Positions 20,932-30,500 of a stretch of 64,000 bases of DNA are shown here, in pieces (position 1 is the stretch's first letter; each line of letters begins with the position of its first letter). The translations under genes and the position numbers were made by a program. Source of the DNA: GCA-016699975 sp964420045 (lineage in GTDB: Bacteria; Patescibacteriota; Minisyncoccia; Moranbacterales; UBA1568); contig CAYQPQ010000002.1 of the NCBI GenBank assembly GCA_964420045.1, positions 1 to 64,000 of the forward strand, in the 5' to 3' direction. Under the pieces are notes generated by a model that was not told where the DNA came from, searched no databases, and saw only the letters and a list, made by a program, of their open reading frames with translations.

Positions 20932-22626
20932 TTATTTTTTCGCAATCGGAAGTCTGACGAGAAACGTCGTTCCCTTCCCCTCCTCACTCTCAAATGAAAC
21001 ACGTCCGCCCATTTCTTCAACGAAGTTTTTCACCACAGCAAGTCCCAATCCCGATCCTTCTGTCTTCCAGCGAAGTGCATTTGAAGCGCGGAAAAACTTC
21101 CCGAAAATTTTCTCGCGTTCCGACTTCGGAATACCGATACCGGTATCGGAAACGGAAAGACTCGCTTCATGTTCCGAAAGTTCTTCCAATCGAACGGTAA
21201 CCGTCGACTCGGGACGACTGTATTTGACAGCATTGTGGATAAGATTCTCGCACACCTCATGCAAACGCCTCGGAAACGATACGACTTTCCAGCTACTCGA
21301 CTTTTTTGTCGGTGAAAAATCAATGCGCACGCCGGATTTCTCCGCAAGCGATTGCAGTTCACCGAGCACCGTCGATATCGTCTCGACAATACCGACCGCT
21401 TCGGACGATTCGGGATCCTGCCCGGCGTCAAGCAAGGCGACGTTCAAGAGATCATTGATAAGCCCGATCATGCGAAGTGTATTCGCGTGTATCTTCTTCA
21501 CCGTCTCGGAAACTTCCGGAGAAACATCTCCGACATCACCGCCCAAGAGCATCTCCATATTCCACCGCATACCCGAAAGCGGCGTCCGAAGCTGATGTGC
21601 TGCAACGGAAAGAAATCGATCCTTGGCACTGTCCATGGCGCGCTCTTCCGTCATGTCCTTGAGGACAATCATACAGCCGAGCAGTCGCTTGTCATCGGAA
21701 GAAATCGGATTAACGGAGTAGGCAACAGCCAACGGTTCCAGATCTTTTCGGATCAATATGCCGCGAGCGTCTTCCAGAGAAGATTTCGTAGCAATAATCT
21801 GTTCGAGAAAATCCACCACAGTGTCCGGACGTTTCTCATTGGCAAGTGAAAACAAATCCTGACACCGACTTCCCAGAAGAGCCTGCTTTTCAATGTCACC
21901 CTTCGAAACGCCGAGAATATTCCCCGCCGCTTCATTGAGAAACAAAATATTTCCTCCGAGATCAACGGCGATGACGCTATCGCCGATAGATCGCAAGAAA
22001 CGAAGAACCGAATCTCGCTCCTCTTTTTCTCGAGCAAGCGCTTCATTGGCGATTTTCAAGTCTTCCGCTTGGGCCACCAAGCGCGATTCATACTGTCGCC
22101 GCTCGGTAATATCGCGTTCGATGCCCACAAAGAATCGAATATCGCCCTGTTCATCAAGAAGCGGGGAAACGCCGATCTCAGCAGCATACAACTCACCGGA
22201 CTTTCGTTTATTTGTCACTTCGCCGGAAAACCGCCGCTTTCGGCCCTTAATCGTGCTCCAGAATTCCTCATAGAATTCCTTTCCCATCTGCTTTCCCCAC
22301 AGTGCAGGGGTTTTTCCGATAATCTCATCGATCGCGAAACCGGTTACGTGCTCGACAGCCGGATTCGCATAGAGCACGATGCCGTCCGGATCGGTAATGA
22401 CCATGTGATCAAAACTTTCTTCCGCCGCCATGCGAAACTTCTTCAATTCCTCCGTTTGATCCCGAAGTTGCCCCTCGAGAATGCGCGCGTCGTCGAGCAC
22501 ATTGAGAATCGCTTTTTCGGTATCTTCAAGCTGGCGCACTTTTTTCTCAAGATCGCGAACATACACTGTGGACACCTTCGTCTCTTCGCTACTTGATGAC
22601 TCCGACGATGTAGTGATGTGTGGCAT
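20932..22626 (-). CDS. PAS-PAS sensor histidine kinase, soluble
   Basis: No membrane segment is present. A coiled coil (VRDLEKKVRQLEDTEKAILNVL) is followed by a PAS domain at about residues 80 to 200, ending with FFVGIERDITERRQYE. A second coiled coil and a second PAS follow (SIGDSVIAVDLGGNILFLNEAAGNILG to GCMIVLKDMTEERAMD). The kinase core has H-box FLSVAAHQLRTPLSG with the phosphorylated histidine, N box VCENLIHNAVKYS, and G boxes DTGIGIP and GSGLGLAVV. The start is ATG at 22626, 14 bases after the stop of the CHASE4 sensor gene. It probably receives a signal from that membrane sensor and phosphorylates the receiver protein next door. That pathway is inferred from gene order. Confidence 0.95.
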   Translation of the reverse strand: MPHITTSSESSSSEETKVSTVYVRDLEKKVRQLEDTEKAILNVLDDARILEGQLRDQTEELKKFRMAAEESFDHMVITDPDGIVLYANPAVEHVTGFAIDEIIGKTPALWGKQMGKEFYEEFWSTIKGRKRRFSGEVTNKRKSGELYAAEIGVSPLLDEQGDIRFFVGIERDITERRQYESRLVAQAEDLKIANEALAREKEERDSVLRFLRSIGDSVIAVDLGGNILFLNEAAGNILGVSKGDIEKQALLGSRCQDLFSLANEKRPDTVVDFLEQIIATKSSLEDARGILIRKDLEPLAVAYSVNPISSDDKRLLGCMIVLKDMTEERAMDSAKDRFLSVAAHQLRTPLSGMRWNMEMLLGGDVGDVSPEVSETVKKIHANTLRMIGLINDLLNVALLDAGQDPESSEAVGIVETISTVLGELQSLAEKSGVRIDFSPTKKSSSWKVVSFPRRLHEVCENLIHNAVKYSRPESTVTVRLEELSEHEASLSVSDTGIGIPKSEREKIFGKFFRASNALRWKTEGSGLGLAVVKNFVEEMGGRVSFESEEGKGTTFLVRLPIAKK

Positions 22627-22639
22627 AAAAAGAATTCCG

Positions 22640-24190
22640 TCAATTATGGTTCTTGCCAATAAGCCGACGACACTCGCCTATTTCCTTCTTGAGTTCAACC
22701 ATACGAAGTTCCCGACTCACCATGATGGCATTCAATCGCTCCGTATCTTTTCGCTTCTGAACCTCCGCATCTTCCAACTCTTTCCGATCGGTTATATCGA
22801 TGGCCGTATGCAAAAATCCCAAGAAGACACCCGAGGAACTCGAAAATGGAACACTATTATCAAGCATCCATCGATACCGATTCTTCGACAATGCCACGCG
22901 ATATTCCATCCGAAGCGGTTTCCTGTTTTCAAAAGCAGACAAACATTGCGCACGGTAGAGCGGTTCATCATCAGGATGTATACTCTTCTGCCACACATCC
23001 GTAAAACGCTCTTTGGAAACTTCTCCGACAAGCGAGAGCGTCTGCTTGTTCGCATAGAGACAGGCCCGATTCCGGTCAATCATCCAGAGAAATGCCGGCA
23101 TAGTATCGGCAATTGTCTGGAATCGCCGCTCGGCAAGATCTCCCCGCTCGCGCACCTGCAAAAGCGACCGAAGCATGGCGTTGATTTCCCCGGCAAGCTT
23201 AGCAATCTCATCACTCCCCGAAAATTCTATGCCCGATTTTGATATACCCTTCTCACGCGCCTGTGCAAGAGATCGGCTCAAGTAGTTCACGCGAGACAGC
23301 ACCGTCCAATGAAGAAGAAAGAAAATAAGCGCCGTCGACACAAGAAAAAATCCGAGCAAGGAGAGAATCACGACGATTTTCGACACACCGAAAGCCGTAG
23401 GAATTGCCCGCTCGACTTTATAGAAGAGAAGCGGGCTTCCGAAAACATCCGAAACAAATCCGTATCCGGAAATCGTCGCCTCCCCAACGACGGTCTGCGG
23501 TTCTTTTGAAACAACAAGCGTATTCGCAATGCTCGAAAAATCCGCCGGAAAATTCTTCGATCCGTACAGTTCAAACGAAACCGGATACCCGAGAAAATTG
23601 GACAACTCATATCGATACGAGTCATTGACCGTCATTACAAACGCTATCGTACCGCGAGACGGTCCTTCTCCGTGCGAAGTCATAATGGGTCGTGTCGCGA
23701 TAAACGCCGGCCCAGACGACAATTGAATCATCCCGGAATGCACTCTCGAAAGAGAATCGAATGTCGAGAGAAGCGATCCCGCTTTCAACTGATTATCAAT
23801 ATCACCCGGAACGGGAATCTCCTTTCGAGTTTCCTGATCCATGCCCCGTTCCGCCAAAACATTCCCCTCCCGGTCGGCGACGACAACAAAGTTAACGTCG
23901 AGCACATCGAGAGATTCGACCGGAAGATTCGAGTCAATAAACTCCTTCGTCGGACTATCCGCAAACGCATACATATCGTCCCACTGCGACCAATCGAAAA
24001 GTTGATGATCCATGTTCCGTATATCCCGATCAATCGCCCGACCGGTCCATTCAACATTTCCCTGAACCGATCGCTGCTCATTCTCAACCAGTCGCCCCAA
24101 AAAGAAAACACCCAACCATCCATAGAGCGCAATTAAGACCACTTCCAACGAATACGCCACAATAAAAAATATTTTCTTTCGCAAAGTCAT
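22640..24190 (-). CDS. CHASE4-HAMP-PAS membrane sensor without kinase domain
   Basis: An N-terminal membrane helix (IFFIVAYSLEVVLIALYGWLGVFFLG) is followed by an extracytoplasmic CHASE4 domain of about 240 residues. It contains the typical RDIRNMDHQLFDWSQWDDMYAF. A second membrane helix lies near residue 270 (IVVILSLLGFFLVSTALIFFLL). A HAMP linker, a PAS domain ending in GFLHTAIDITDRKEL and a C-terminal coiled coil follow, then the protein stops. Neither a histidine-kinase, GGDEF nor phosphatase domain is attached. The kinase gene begins 14 bases later and has matching PAS and coiled-coil architecture. The two products may form one split receptor. Confidence 0.9.
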   Translation of the reverse strand: MTLRKKIFFIVAYSLEVVLIALYGWLGVFFLGRLVENEQRSVQGNVEWTGRAIDRDIRNMDHQLFDWSQWDDMYAFADSPTKEFIDSNLPVESLDVLDVNFVVVADREGNVLAERGMDQETRKEIPVPGDIDNQLKAGSLLSTFDSLSRVHSGMIQLSSGPAFIATRPIMTSHGEGPSRGTIAFVMTVNDSYRYELSNFLGYPVSFELYGSKNFPADFSSIANTLVVSKEPQTVVGEATISGYGFVSDVFGSPLLFYKVERAIPTAFGVSKIVVILSLLGFFLVSTALIFFLLHWTVLSRVNYLSRSLAQAREKGISKSGIEFSGSDEIAKLAGEINAMLRSLLQVRERGDLAERRFQTIADTMPAFLWMIDRNRACLYANKQTLSLVGEVSKERFTDVWQKSIHPDDEPLYRAQCLSAFENRKPLRMEYRVALSKNRYRWMLDNSVPFSSSSGVFLGFLHTAIDITDRKELEDAEVQKRKDTERLNAIMVSRELRMVELKKEIGECRRLIGKNHN

Positions 24191-24302
24191 AGGGATATTT
24201 ATTTTGTTTTAGAACCTGTTTACAATCTCTCTTTCGTTACGAGACTCTCAAATTTCGGCTGCAAAACATTCGTATTTCGTCTGGTTGCTCTCCGAGTAGC
24301 CG

Positions 24303-26531
24303 TCACTCATAGCGAAGCGCATTCAGTGCTGATATTTTCGTCGCACGGCGCGCCGGATAGAGCCCCGTCAAAACACCGACAGCCAGAGAGAAAATAAGAA
24401 TGGTAACCACGAAAAGATTCGGGATATATGCGACATCAAGAACACCGAGATTCTTATCGCGAAGAAAGGCAACGGTAGAAATCAATATGCCAATCGCCTT
24501 GCCCGCCAAAAATCCCAAGAAAAGCCCCAGCACCCCGCCAAAGAACGACATAACCATAGACTCCGTAAGAAACAACTCCTGCACTTCGAACGCTTTCATG
24601 CCCATCGCTTTCATAAGTCCGACTTCGCGCGTTCGTTCGAGGAGCGACACTGTGAGCGTATTGAACATACCGAGTGCGGCAACGCCAAGTGCTGCCATAC
24701 CGAGAAGCGCTAGCACAATTCTTGCCGTTCCGAAAAAATTATTGATCTGCTCCACCGTATCGGCAACGGACGTGGTCACATATCCCATGCCTTCGACTTG
24801 CCGACGAACATTCGCGAGCGATTCCTGCGTCGCAACCGTCAATTTCACCTGAGAATAATTTGTAACGCCGAGCGTTCGCACATCAATAAAGGGAACATAA
24901 AATACCGGTGTTTTATCATCGGGAATAACTCCGATAATCGAATACTCCGATTCAACAGACTCGACCTTCTGCGCCTTGCCTCCAAGGAGCGAACCGGTTA
25001 TCACAAAAGAAACACTAAACTTCTTGCCAACAGCTTCCGATTCGGAAAGCGAGAGCACGCGAAGCATTGCGCGATTTACCACCGCTTCGCGCTTCGCCGC
25101 GTCCCCAAGAGCCGCTCGCTCCACCGATTTATCAGTTCCGGCCGCATCACCAAGGTCAAGTTCCACCCACTCGCCATCCGATGCGGACACCTTGATATTG
25201 TTCACCGTGGTCGATGCATCGGGAGAGGATTCGGCAGCTGCTGCACCCTCTGATGAGACTGCCTCCGTACTCTCACCAAGCACAAGACCGGCAGCGTCGG
25301 TCATCTCTTGATCGGCAACATATACCGGAGTGATCGAAACTTCGTCATCTACAAGAGCGAAATATCCCTGCTCCACCCGAACAGATCCATTCGAATCTTT
25401 GAGAGGTGAAAAATCATCCGCACAAGCATCGGAATCATTGCAGTCGGAAGACTGCTTCCAGAGAGGCGCTTCCAGAGAAATCCACTTCCCCAGCACCTCT
25501 CCCTGCGCGCCGCGGTATGCCTCTCCAGAATCCAGAACCGTACTCCCATAGGGTTTTCCGGCAACAATATCACCCTTCACGGGAATACGAGCAATGCGAA
25601 CATATCCGAGCAGCCGCGATTTCGGATCGGGCGATTCCCGCAATCTTGCCCACACCGTCGAAGACGCCTGGATCGAAATCGGTTCGAGAATATCGCCGAA
25701 GCCATCGGGAGAAGGCGGGGCGGAATCAGAGACTCCCGCTACGGTTTTCACCGTCGGAAGATTCGCCGAAAGATCATTGCTTTCGAAAATCACTCCTGAA
25801 GACGGCCGAATTGCCGACTGGCGCAAATAATCGGAAGTGACCGCATAAACCGCCATGTCCGATACCGATCCTTGGTAGTTCACCTTGCCAACCACGGCAA
25901 CGAGCGGCGCAACGGATTCGACATTTGGAATCTCTCGCATATTCGCAAGCGTCTCATCATTAATCTTCACTTTGCCACCGGCTTGAGGAGACACATCCAT
26001 CTGTCGCATCTCCTCAAGTCTCGCCACCTGAGAAATAACCAGCCGCTGCACGCCATACCCGAGCGACACGAGAAACACAATCGAAGCGATGCCCAATGCC
26101 ATGCCGCCTATGGTAATCGCCGTTCGCGTTTTCTTCACTTTCATATTCCGAACCGCAATGCCGATAAGGCTGATTCGATCAATGGATTTTCGCCGCTCGA
26201 TACGAAATAATTTTTCGATTTTGCTGTAGAGTGCGGCAAACATTTCTTCGCTTGACCGCGGAGACGGATGGCGCAGCACTTTCCGAACACGTCCATATAC
26301 CGAAAACACCCCGCGCGCCACAATATAGAAAAGCAGAAGCACGACAAAGAGCACGAGCCGAAGGAAAGTACTCTTAAAAAATTCCGGAATCCCGACAATC
26401 GAGCGCCACAAACGCACAAAAAACGACGCGCGATAAATCGGCACAGCAGATTCGAGAACGGCAACACCGTGCGCGGCGGCATCTTGCACGTCACGAACGG
26501 GTTTCTTTTTTCCAAAAAAAGGAAATTGCAT
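24303..26531 (-). CDS. MacB/FtsX-type ABC transporter permease
   Basis: The protein has a 70-residue cytoplasmic start and a first hydrophobic region (LRLVLFVVLLLFYIVARGVF). The canonical first FtsX helix sits near residue 145 (TAITIGGMALGIASIVFLVSLGYG). A large extracytoplasmic domain of about 400 residues follows, and the C-terminal three-helix FtsX domain contains LLERTREVGLMKAMG and ends with LYPARRATKISALNALRYE. This is the MacB/LolC topology, in which the pump works by mechanical motion of the outer domain rather than by transport through the membrane. The N-terminal extra helix is unusual. It is encoded just downstream of its ATPase and may act on the giant surface protein upstream. 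The start is ATG 26531. Confidence 0.93.
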   Translation of the reverse strand: MQFPFFGKKKPVRDVQDAAAHGVAVLESAVPIYRASFFVRLWRSIVGIPEFFKSTFLRLVLFVVLLLFYIVARGVFSVYGRVRKVLRHPSPRSSEEMFAALYSKIEKLFRIERRKSIDRISLIGIAVRNMKVKKTRTAITIGGMALGIASIVFLVSLGYGVQRLVISQVARLEEMRQMDVSPQAGGKVKINDETLANMREIPNVESVAPLVAVVGKVNYQGSVSDMAVYAVTSDYLRQSAIRPSSGVIFESNDLSANLPTVKTVAGVSDSAPPSPDGFGDILEPISIQASSTVWARLRESPDPKSRLLGYVRIARIPVKGDIVAGKPYGSTVLDSGEAYRGAQGEVLGKWISLEAPLWKQSSDCNDSDACADDFSPLKDSNGSVRVEQGYFALVDDEVSITPVYVADQEMTDAAGLVLGESTEAVSSEGAAAAESSPDASTTVNNIKVSASDGEWVELDLGDAAGTDKSVERAALGDAAKREAVVNRAMLRVLSLSESEAVGKKFSVSFVITGSLLGGKAQKVESVESEYSIIGVIPDDKTPVFYVPFIDVRTLGVTNYSQVKLTVATQESLANVRRQVEGMGYVTTSVADTVEQINNFFGTARIVLALLGMAALGVAALGMFNTLTVSLLERTREVGLMKAMGMKAFEVQELFLTESMVMSFFGGVLGLFLGFLAGKAIGILISTVAFLRDKNLGVLDVAYIPNLFVVTILIFSLAVGVLTGLYPARRATKISALNALRYE

Positions 26532-26612
26532 ACAACAAAAAGAATGAATTCTAAGAACCTGCTGAAAAAACTTCAAACCAATAAAGAGTTGACCGAGCTT
26601 TTTCAACAAACC

Positions 26613-27533
26613 CTAAGCAGTTTCTGGCACCGAAGGTTGAGAAGCAGACTTCCCACTCGACCCTCCATACGAAAATACCTCTGGTTCGGCATTCGGATCC
26701 TCTTCAAGACCGGCACCCTGTTGAATACTCACACCGCGTTTGTATTTCAATTCTTTCTCCAGATTCGCTTTTTCCTCACCGCGATAAATACCAAGAAGAT
26801 GCCCGTCTCGCATGGAAAGCGCTGTTTTTGCATACGCAAGATACTCAAGATCGTGCGTCACCATAATGAGCGTTTTCCCGTTCTCATTGAGTGACCGAAG
26901 AAGTTTTAAGAGCATCTCGCCGGCATCATAATCCAGGTTGCCGGTCGGTTCATCCGCAATGATAACTTCCGGATCGGTGATAAGCGCTCGAGCAACCGCG
27001 ATACGCTGCTGCTGTCCGCTCGAGAGATCCATCGGGTGATAATCCGCCCAATCGACAAGCTCCACCGAGCGAAGCGCCTCGCGCGCGCGTTCAAACGCCG
27101 TCAGCCGATCCCAGCCAAGCAAGAACAATGGAAAGGCGATATTCTCCAGAACGCTCAGTGACTTCACCCAATTCGACTGCTGATACACCATACCGATATG
27201 CTTTTTGCGAAACTCCGATCGAACATCCTCTTCCACTCCCGGACCATACAGGTTTTCTCCGAGAAACGTCATACTTCCTTTTGATGGTCCCTCCAGCCCG
27301 AGAATAATATGGAGCAGCGTCGACTTCCCACATCCGGACGGCCCGAACACGATCAAGAAATCAGATCGCTCTACGGTAAAACTAATGCCTTTCAAGACAT
27401 CGATAATCTGCGTTCCGACATGAAACGATTTATGTACGTCGGTCACCGCAATAACCGGTTCGCCCGCCTGAGGAGTCGATTCGTACCCTCCGGCAAATGG
27501 CTGTTTTGAAATGGGAGTGATAGTTTCCGACAT
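26613..27533 (-). CDS. MacB/LolD-type ABC transporter ATPase
   Basis: The ATPase domain covers residues about 25 to 260: Walker A GPSGCGKST, Q-loop VYQQSNW, signature LSSGQQQRIAVARAL, Walker B VIIADEPTGNLD and H-loop VTHD. This order and the GNLD form place it in the LolD/MacB family that partners FtsX-type permeases, such as the one 81 bases downstream. It has an N-terminal extension of about 25 residues and a C-terminal tail of 45 residues (KRGVSIQQGAG, EEDPNAEPEVFSYGGSS) that is not needed for the fold and may bind the permease or another partner. It starts eight bases after the giant surface protein gene, so all three are co-transcribed. Confidence 0.96.
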   Translation of the reverse strand: MSETITPISKQPFAGGYESTPQAGEPVIAVTDVHKSFHVGTQIIDVLKGISFTVERSDFLIVFGPSGCGKSTLLHIILGLEGPSKGSMTFLGENLYGPGVEEDVRSEFRKKHIGMVYQQSNWVKSLSVLENIAFPLFLLGWDRLTAFERAREALRSVELVDWADYHPMDLSSGQQQRIAVARALITDPEVIIADEPTGNLDYDAGEMLLKLLRSLNENGKTLIMVTHDLEYLAYAKTALSMRDGHLLGIYRGEEKANLEKELKYKRGVSIQQGAGLEEDPNAEPEVFSYGGSSGKSASQPSVPETA

Positions 27534-27541
27534 ATCAGCGT

Positions 27542-30500
27542 TTACTGGCCAAAGATGGATTTAAGACTCGAAAACACAATATCGAGCGCATTCTCGGTCG
27601 CTTTCGGCGCAATGGAGACAATATCAATCGATTCTCCGACATTCCCCGCCTTGTCTTTCGAAAGCACACGAAGATGATACACCTTCGACGGCGTTAATTT
27701 CGAGATCACCACCGTGTGATTCGATACCAACGAAGCGTCCTCTTGCGTCTTCTGCGGATAGACCGACCCCGTCCCCTCGCCATACTCCACCTGCGAAGTT
27801 GCCGACTCATCCGTTGTCCATGTAATCACCAATTGCGCCTCCGCCTCGCCCTGACTCCCGTCGGACGACTTCACGATAAGCCCCTCGACATTCGCATCAA
27901 TGATTTGCGGAGCGCGCGTGTCGGTTGCCGTCGTGAACTGCAAGGCGTCGGATTTCGCTTCATTGCCAAAATTGTCTCTCCCTCGCACCACCAGCGAATA
28001 AGATGTTTGAGGCAGAAGATCCCGAAGCAATATGCGGTGTTCTCCCGCTACCATCTTCGCATCCACCTCATCCTTCGCATCGCCCGCATTTCCCTCGGGG
28101 ACATATGTGACAATGGAAGACGTTTCCGTATTGGTCTTCCATGAAATCAAAAGTACGGTCTGCGCCGTTCCCTTTACCTGCTGAATACGCACTTCTTCAA
28201 TCTTTGGTCGCGGCAACGTTTCAAAGGAAAGCGTATTTCCTTCATATTCCTCTTCTTCACTATCAACGGTATTGATCTTGTAATAATATTTCGTGCCATC
28301 AAGCAGATCTTCGAGACTGGTCGTATAGGTTGTCTCGGACGTCGAGGTGGATATCTCCTTCACCAAACCAAACGCCTCCGTAAGTCCGTAGTATATTTTC
28401 ACTTTGCTCGCCCCTCTTGCCGTAAATTCCAAAATAGCACTCGAAAGACCCGCGCTTTTCAAATTCGGATCGATAACCGTCGGAGCAGGATCAGTCTTAA
28501 ACGACTTCTCACCCGAGAGTCCGGTATTACCGTCTTCGTCCGTCCAGCGCGCACGGTAGTGATAGGTTGTCCCCGGAGAAAGATTCGAGAGCTTGATCTC
28601 ATGATCCGTCACCTGTTCGGAATTACTTGGTTCCTCGGAATAATAGTCTCCGGAACCCTTCCCATATTGCACCTTGCTGTCAGACGCCCGATCGGTCGAC
28701 CACCCAATAGTCGCACTCTTGGTGGTAATGAGTGAAACCGACGGACCGGAAGCGAGCCCCGCCGCCTCGGTGTATTTCCCGGTCGGATACGCCGAAACAA
28801 TTTCACTGAATGCGCCGCAGTTATTAACACTGTCACACGCGCGAATCTTATAGTAGTGCAGCGCCTGCGTCAGTCCCGTGTCCACAAAGGCGATACCGCT
28901 CGTCGAGGCAACTTTCGTATACGTCCCGCTCTCACTCAACGAGTGATAGATCTGATAGGAATCGACACCGGAACCGATATCCGCCGGCGCCTCCCATGAC
29001 ACCGCCAGCTTCCATGACTCGGTATTTTTCACTGACACATCCGCGATATCGGTATTCAGCGGAATGCCCGGCGCGCTTGTATCAGCGACAAACTCAACCG
29101 TTTCGTAGGCTCCATAATTTATAACGCCGCCCAAATCCTCCGGATTCTTCGCAACAACATAAAACGTGTTCGTGCCCTTTTGCGTCGCAAACGCCGATGC
29201 TGCAACCGACTCCACTCCGGAAGCGGTAAACGTGCAGGCATCTTCCGACGGCACAGCATTTACCGTATAGCAGTACGTGAGATCACTCGCATCTCCCGAA
29301 AAACTAAACGGCGGATCCCACGTGAACGCGAAAGAGTTCGCGGTGTTTGTTGCCGGTATCGCTTGGACATTTTGCGGCGCCGTCGGTCCGGCTCCTGCAT
29401 AGTAAAACGAGGTACGCACATTGCTCGCGCTGACATTTCCCGCCACATCAATCGTACGCAAATAAAAGAAATTCTCTCCCGTCTGGTAGGCAGCGTCGGC
29501 GATATCAACTTGGAGAGCCGTCGTCGTTGACGACCAACCATCGCTCGCAACCGTCGCTGCAATTTGATACTGATATCCGGCAATCATCGAGTTCGTCGAC
29601 GGATTGCCGTTTCCGTCCGTTCCCGCGCTCCACAAGAACGAAAAGTCATTGTCAGGAGAGTACACAGCTGGCGCTGCGGTTACACCAAGCGGATTCGTCG
29701 GAGCCGTCGAGTCGAGCCAATAGGAAAACGCCACAGGAAATGTCACACTTGTATTCTGTGCGACATCTTTCGCTTTCACGATAAGATAGTATTTCTGTCC
29801 GCTTACCAAGGCATTCCCATCCGTATCGACAGTGGCTGTATAGCTGTTTCCTGCTTGGAAATCCCCCTGCGTTGTCGGCTCAGCACTCGCCGATGTGCCG
29901 AAATATACATAGTACCCCGCAACGCCCGACCCGCCGGTATCGGCTGCAGCGGACCACTCGAAATAGGGTGCTGAATAGGAATACCACGTACCCGTTGTCA
30001 AATCGGTTAATCCACCGCTTGCATTCTTGGCAGCGAGTGTCGGCGTACCGGACCATGTTGGCGCCGCAAGATCCGCTGTCGCTGTCAACGTAACCGAGTT
30101 GAGTCGAACTAACTCATTGCCATTCCCAAGAAGCACCGCTTGCCACAACAATCCGCCCGACCCTGCGGGAAATGTCGGGATATTCGTCGATATCGTCGAG
30201 GCGTCATTCGACTGCGCATATCCAGACGATGTTGCCCATGCGGAACCACTCCAATATTGCCATGTCGATCCGCCATCGCTCGAGAGGCGGTATGCGATAT
30301 TTCCCGGCGCATCCTCATCCGCAACAAATGAGTCCCACTTCTTCACGCCGGAGGTGTGAACCGCCGAAGCGAGCGTCACGGTTTCGTATCCGTTCGAATA
30401 CGGAGTCGACTGAAACGACGTTCGCGCAACAGAACTGATTCGAAGCTCATCGAGAGAACCCTGAAAGAACCCTTCCGGTTTTCCGTATTCGCGACCGGCA